Assembly: GCA_003694495.1 (NCBI GenBank)
Contig: RFJO01000018.1
Coordinates: 1 to 6,454, forward strand
Reading direction: 5' to 3'
From: Candidatus Woesearchaeota archaeon
GTDB taxonomy: Archaea; Nanobdellota; Nanobdellia; SCGC-AAA011-G17; GW2011-AR17
DNA length: 6,454 nt
The notes under the pieces are model-generated. The model searched no databases, had not been told where the DNA came from, and saw only the letters and a list, made by a program, of their open reading frames with translations. Positions 5,894 to 6,454 of the stretch are shown piece after piece. The position numbers and the translations under genes were made by a program. Within the stretch, counting starts at the first letter, position 1, and each line of letters begins with the position of its first letter.

Positions 5894-6233
5894 AGACGAT
5901 AGGATACAAATCTTATCTATGATAATTTTTCCAATCTTAGTGGACAAAAATAAAAATTATTTTCATTTATAATGGTAACTTTAATTGGGGGATTTTTATG
6001 GCGGAATAGAGGTTGGTGAATTTTTGTAACATTATCAAAATCTGTAAAAAATTATTAATATTTGCCTTCAATTATAAAAGTTTGGTTTGCCAGACCTAAT
6101 TAAGAAGGCGGCTTATATAAGATCATTAAAATCTATAAAACAAAATATCATAATAGAGGGCTAAAATTTCCACTAGGCTTTTGGATGAAAATATATTCTA
6201 GTAGATTGAGAGCTTATCCAAAGAATCGCAAGG
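5894..6233. other. Intergenic stretch with no convincing gene
   Basis: This AT-rich stretch lies between the tRNA terminator and the eL41 promoter. It has TATA-like boxes at 5965-5974 (ATTTATAATG) and 6113-6120 (TTATATAA). After the first comes a GGGGGAT motif (5987-5993) and an ATG that reads only Met-Ala-Glu before a stop (5998-6009). After the second, a frame without a normal early start is open from 6104 to a TAA at 6242-6244, with an ATG at 6185 giving a 19-residue basic peptide. No conserved RNA family, tRNA or CRISPR-like repeat is recognisable. It may hold a small RNA, a leader peptide or a decayed gene. Confidence 0.4.
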
Positions 6234-6242
6234 TTTATAAAT
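6234..6242 (+). promoter_or_regulatory. TATA box for eL41
   Basis: TTTATAAAT is a good TATA box. Transcription would start near 6264, leaving a short leader of about 18 bases that contains the SD at 6269-6275 before the TTG start. Confidence 0.65.
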
Positions 6243-6268
6243 AAGCCAAGAAATCCTATACTCTATCT

Positions 6269-6275
6269 CGGAGGG
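6269..6275 (+). promoter_or_regulatory. SD (CGGAGGG) that decides the TTG start of eL41
   Basis: GGAGGG lies 6-7 bases before TTG 6282, the normal spacing. The internal ATG at 6321 has only a weak AAAGG upstream. This makes the TTG the better start. Confidence 0.65.
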
Positions 6276-6281
6276 AATAAA

Positions 6282-6383
6282 TTGAAAAGAAGCTCAAGAC
6301 GTTGGAAAAAGAAAGGCCAGATGAGATGGAAGTGGCAGCGTAAGAGAATGAGAAAAGAGAAAAGGAAGCGTCAAGGCAGGTAG
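6282..6383 (+). CDS. rpl41e: Ribosomal protein eL41 (33 residues, TTG start)
   Basis: This very short basic protein of the large ribosomal subunit sits near the subunit interface in known ribosome structures. Translation from TTG gives 33 residues, about half of them Lys or Arg, with KRSSRRWKKKGQ (2-13) followed by MRWKWQRKRMRKEKRKR (14-30). The MRWKW core followed by alternating Arg and Lys is the eL41 pattern. The WKKKG-x-MRWKW arrangement agrees with archaeal forms as I recall them, which carry an N-terminal extension relative to the 25-residue eukaryotic protein. The TATA box, short leader and strong SD all point to the TTG. It is too short for default gene finding and easily missed. It ends in QGR, slightly shorter than typical C-termini. 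Arg-rich low-complexity sequence limits certainty, but the Trp positions are distinctive. Confidence 0.85.
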   Translation: MKRSSRRWKKKGQMRWKWQRKRMRKEKRKRQGR

Positions 6384-6395
6384 TTCTTACAAAAT

Positions 6396-6405
6396 CTTTA
6401 TATAT
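6396..6405 (+). promoter_or_regulatory. TATA-like box near the right edge
   Basis: CTTTATATAT lies 12 bases after the eL41 stop and would start a transcript near 6427-6430, leading out of the window. The same T-rich tract could instead help terminate the eL41 transcript. No start codon with a long open frame is visible before the edge. Confidence 0.3.
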
Positions 6406-6454
6406 TATTTTATTACATATATAGTTGGATATATCATTAGAATAAGACAACGAA

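Noticed and set aside
5674..5895. Plus-strand open frame across the end of radical SAM B and the tRNA
   Set aside because: It overlaps a good gene, a promoter and a complete tRNA, and its sequence resembles no protein.
6031..6142. Similar A-rich segments (ATTATCAAAATCTGTAAAA and ATCATTAAAATCTATAAAA)
   Set aside because: The likeness is imperfect and expected by chance in sequence this AT-rich. There are no spacers or further copies, so it is not a CRISPR array or clear repeat family.
6321..6383. Internal ATG as the start of a 20-residue eL41
   Set aside because: It has only a weak SD and would lose the WKKKG segment seen in archaeal forms. The TTG has a strong SD and a fitting promoter.
6256..6450. 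Minus-strand open frame of 64 codons
   Set aside because: It is the antisense shadow of eL41 and its promoter, with Ser/Phe-rich sequence expected from the reverse of Lys/Arg codons.

Overview
This window looks like low-GC archaeal chromosome, possibly from a small-genome (DPANN-like) lineage, though the lineage is only a guess. Four things point to Archaea. Several genes have TATA boxes about 25-30 bases upstream of the start, with almost no leader. Downstream genes in operons carry Shine-Dalgarno (SD) motifs. There is a tRNA-Glu of archaeal type with no encoded CCA, and a very short basic reading frame that matches ribosomal protein eL41, a protein absent from bacteria.

Layout. The left edge holds the end of an unidentified gene. 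It is followed by a membrane family-2 glycosyltransferase that overlaps a gene for a membrane-anchored protein, which may have a thioredoxin-like domain lacking its redox cysteines. A minus-strand gene converges on this pair. It encodes a winged-helix protein with a PLD-like C-terminal domain, resembling TrmB-type transcription regulators. Its start faces, across an 85-base promoter region, a plus-strand operon of four tightly packed genes: a CYTH-domain protein, an unrecognised 192-residue protein, and two paralogous radical SAM enzymes. After the operon come a tRNA-Glu gene with its own TATA box and T-rich terminator, about 420 bases without a convincing gene, and a 33-codon eL41 gene with its own promoter and SD.

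How the genes may work together. The CYTH/unknown/radical SAM/radical SAM operon is the most interesting part. The CYTH domain suggests handling of a triphosphate or polyphosphate substrate. The radical SAM pair keeps a long shared signature but has no SPASM-like cysteine cluster. The divergent regulator, together with two 8-bp direct repeats spaced 11 bp apart between the two promoters, suggests local control of the operon. The pathway and substrate cannot be named from sequence alone. The tRNA and eL41 genes look like ordinary housekeeping genes next to it.
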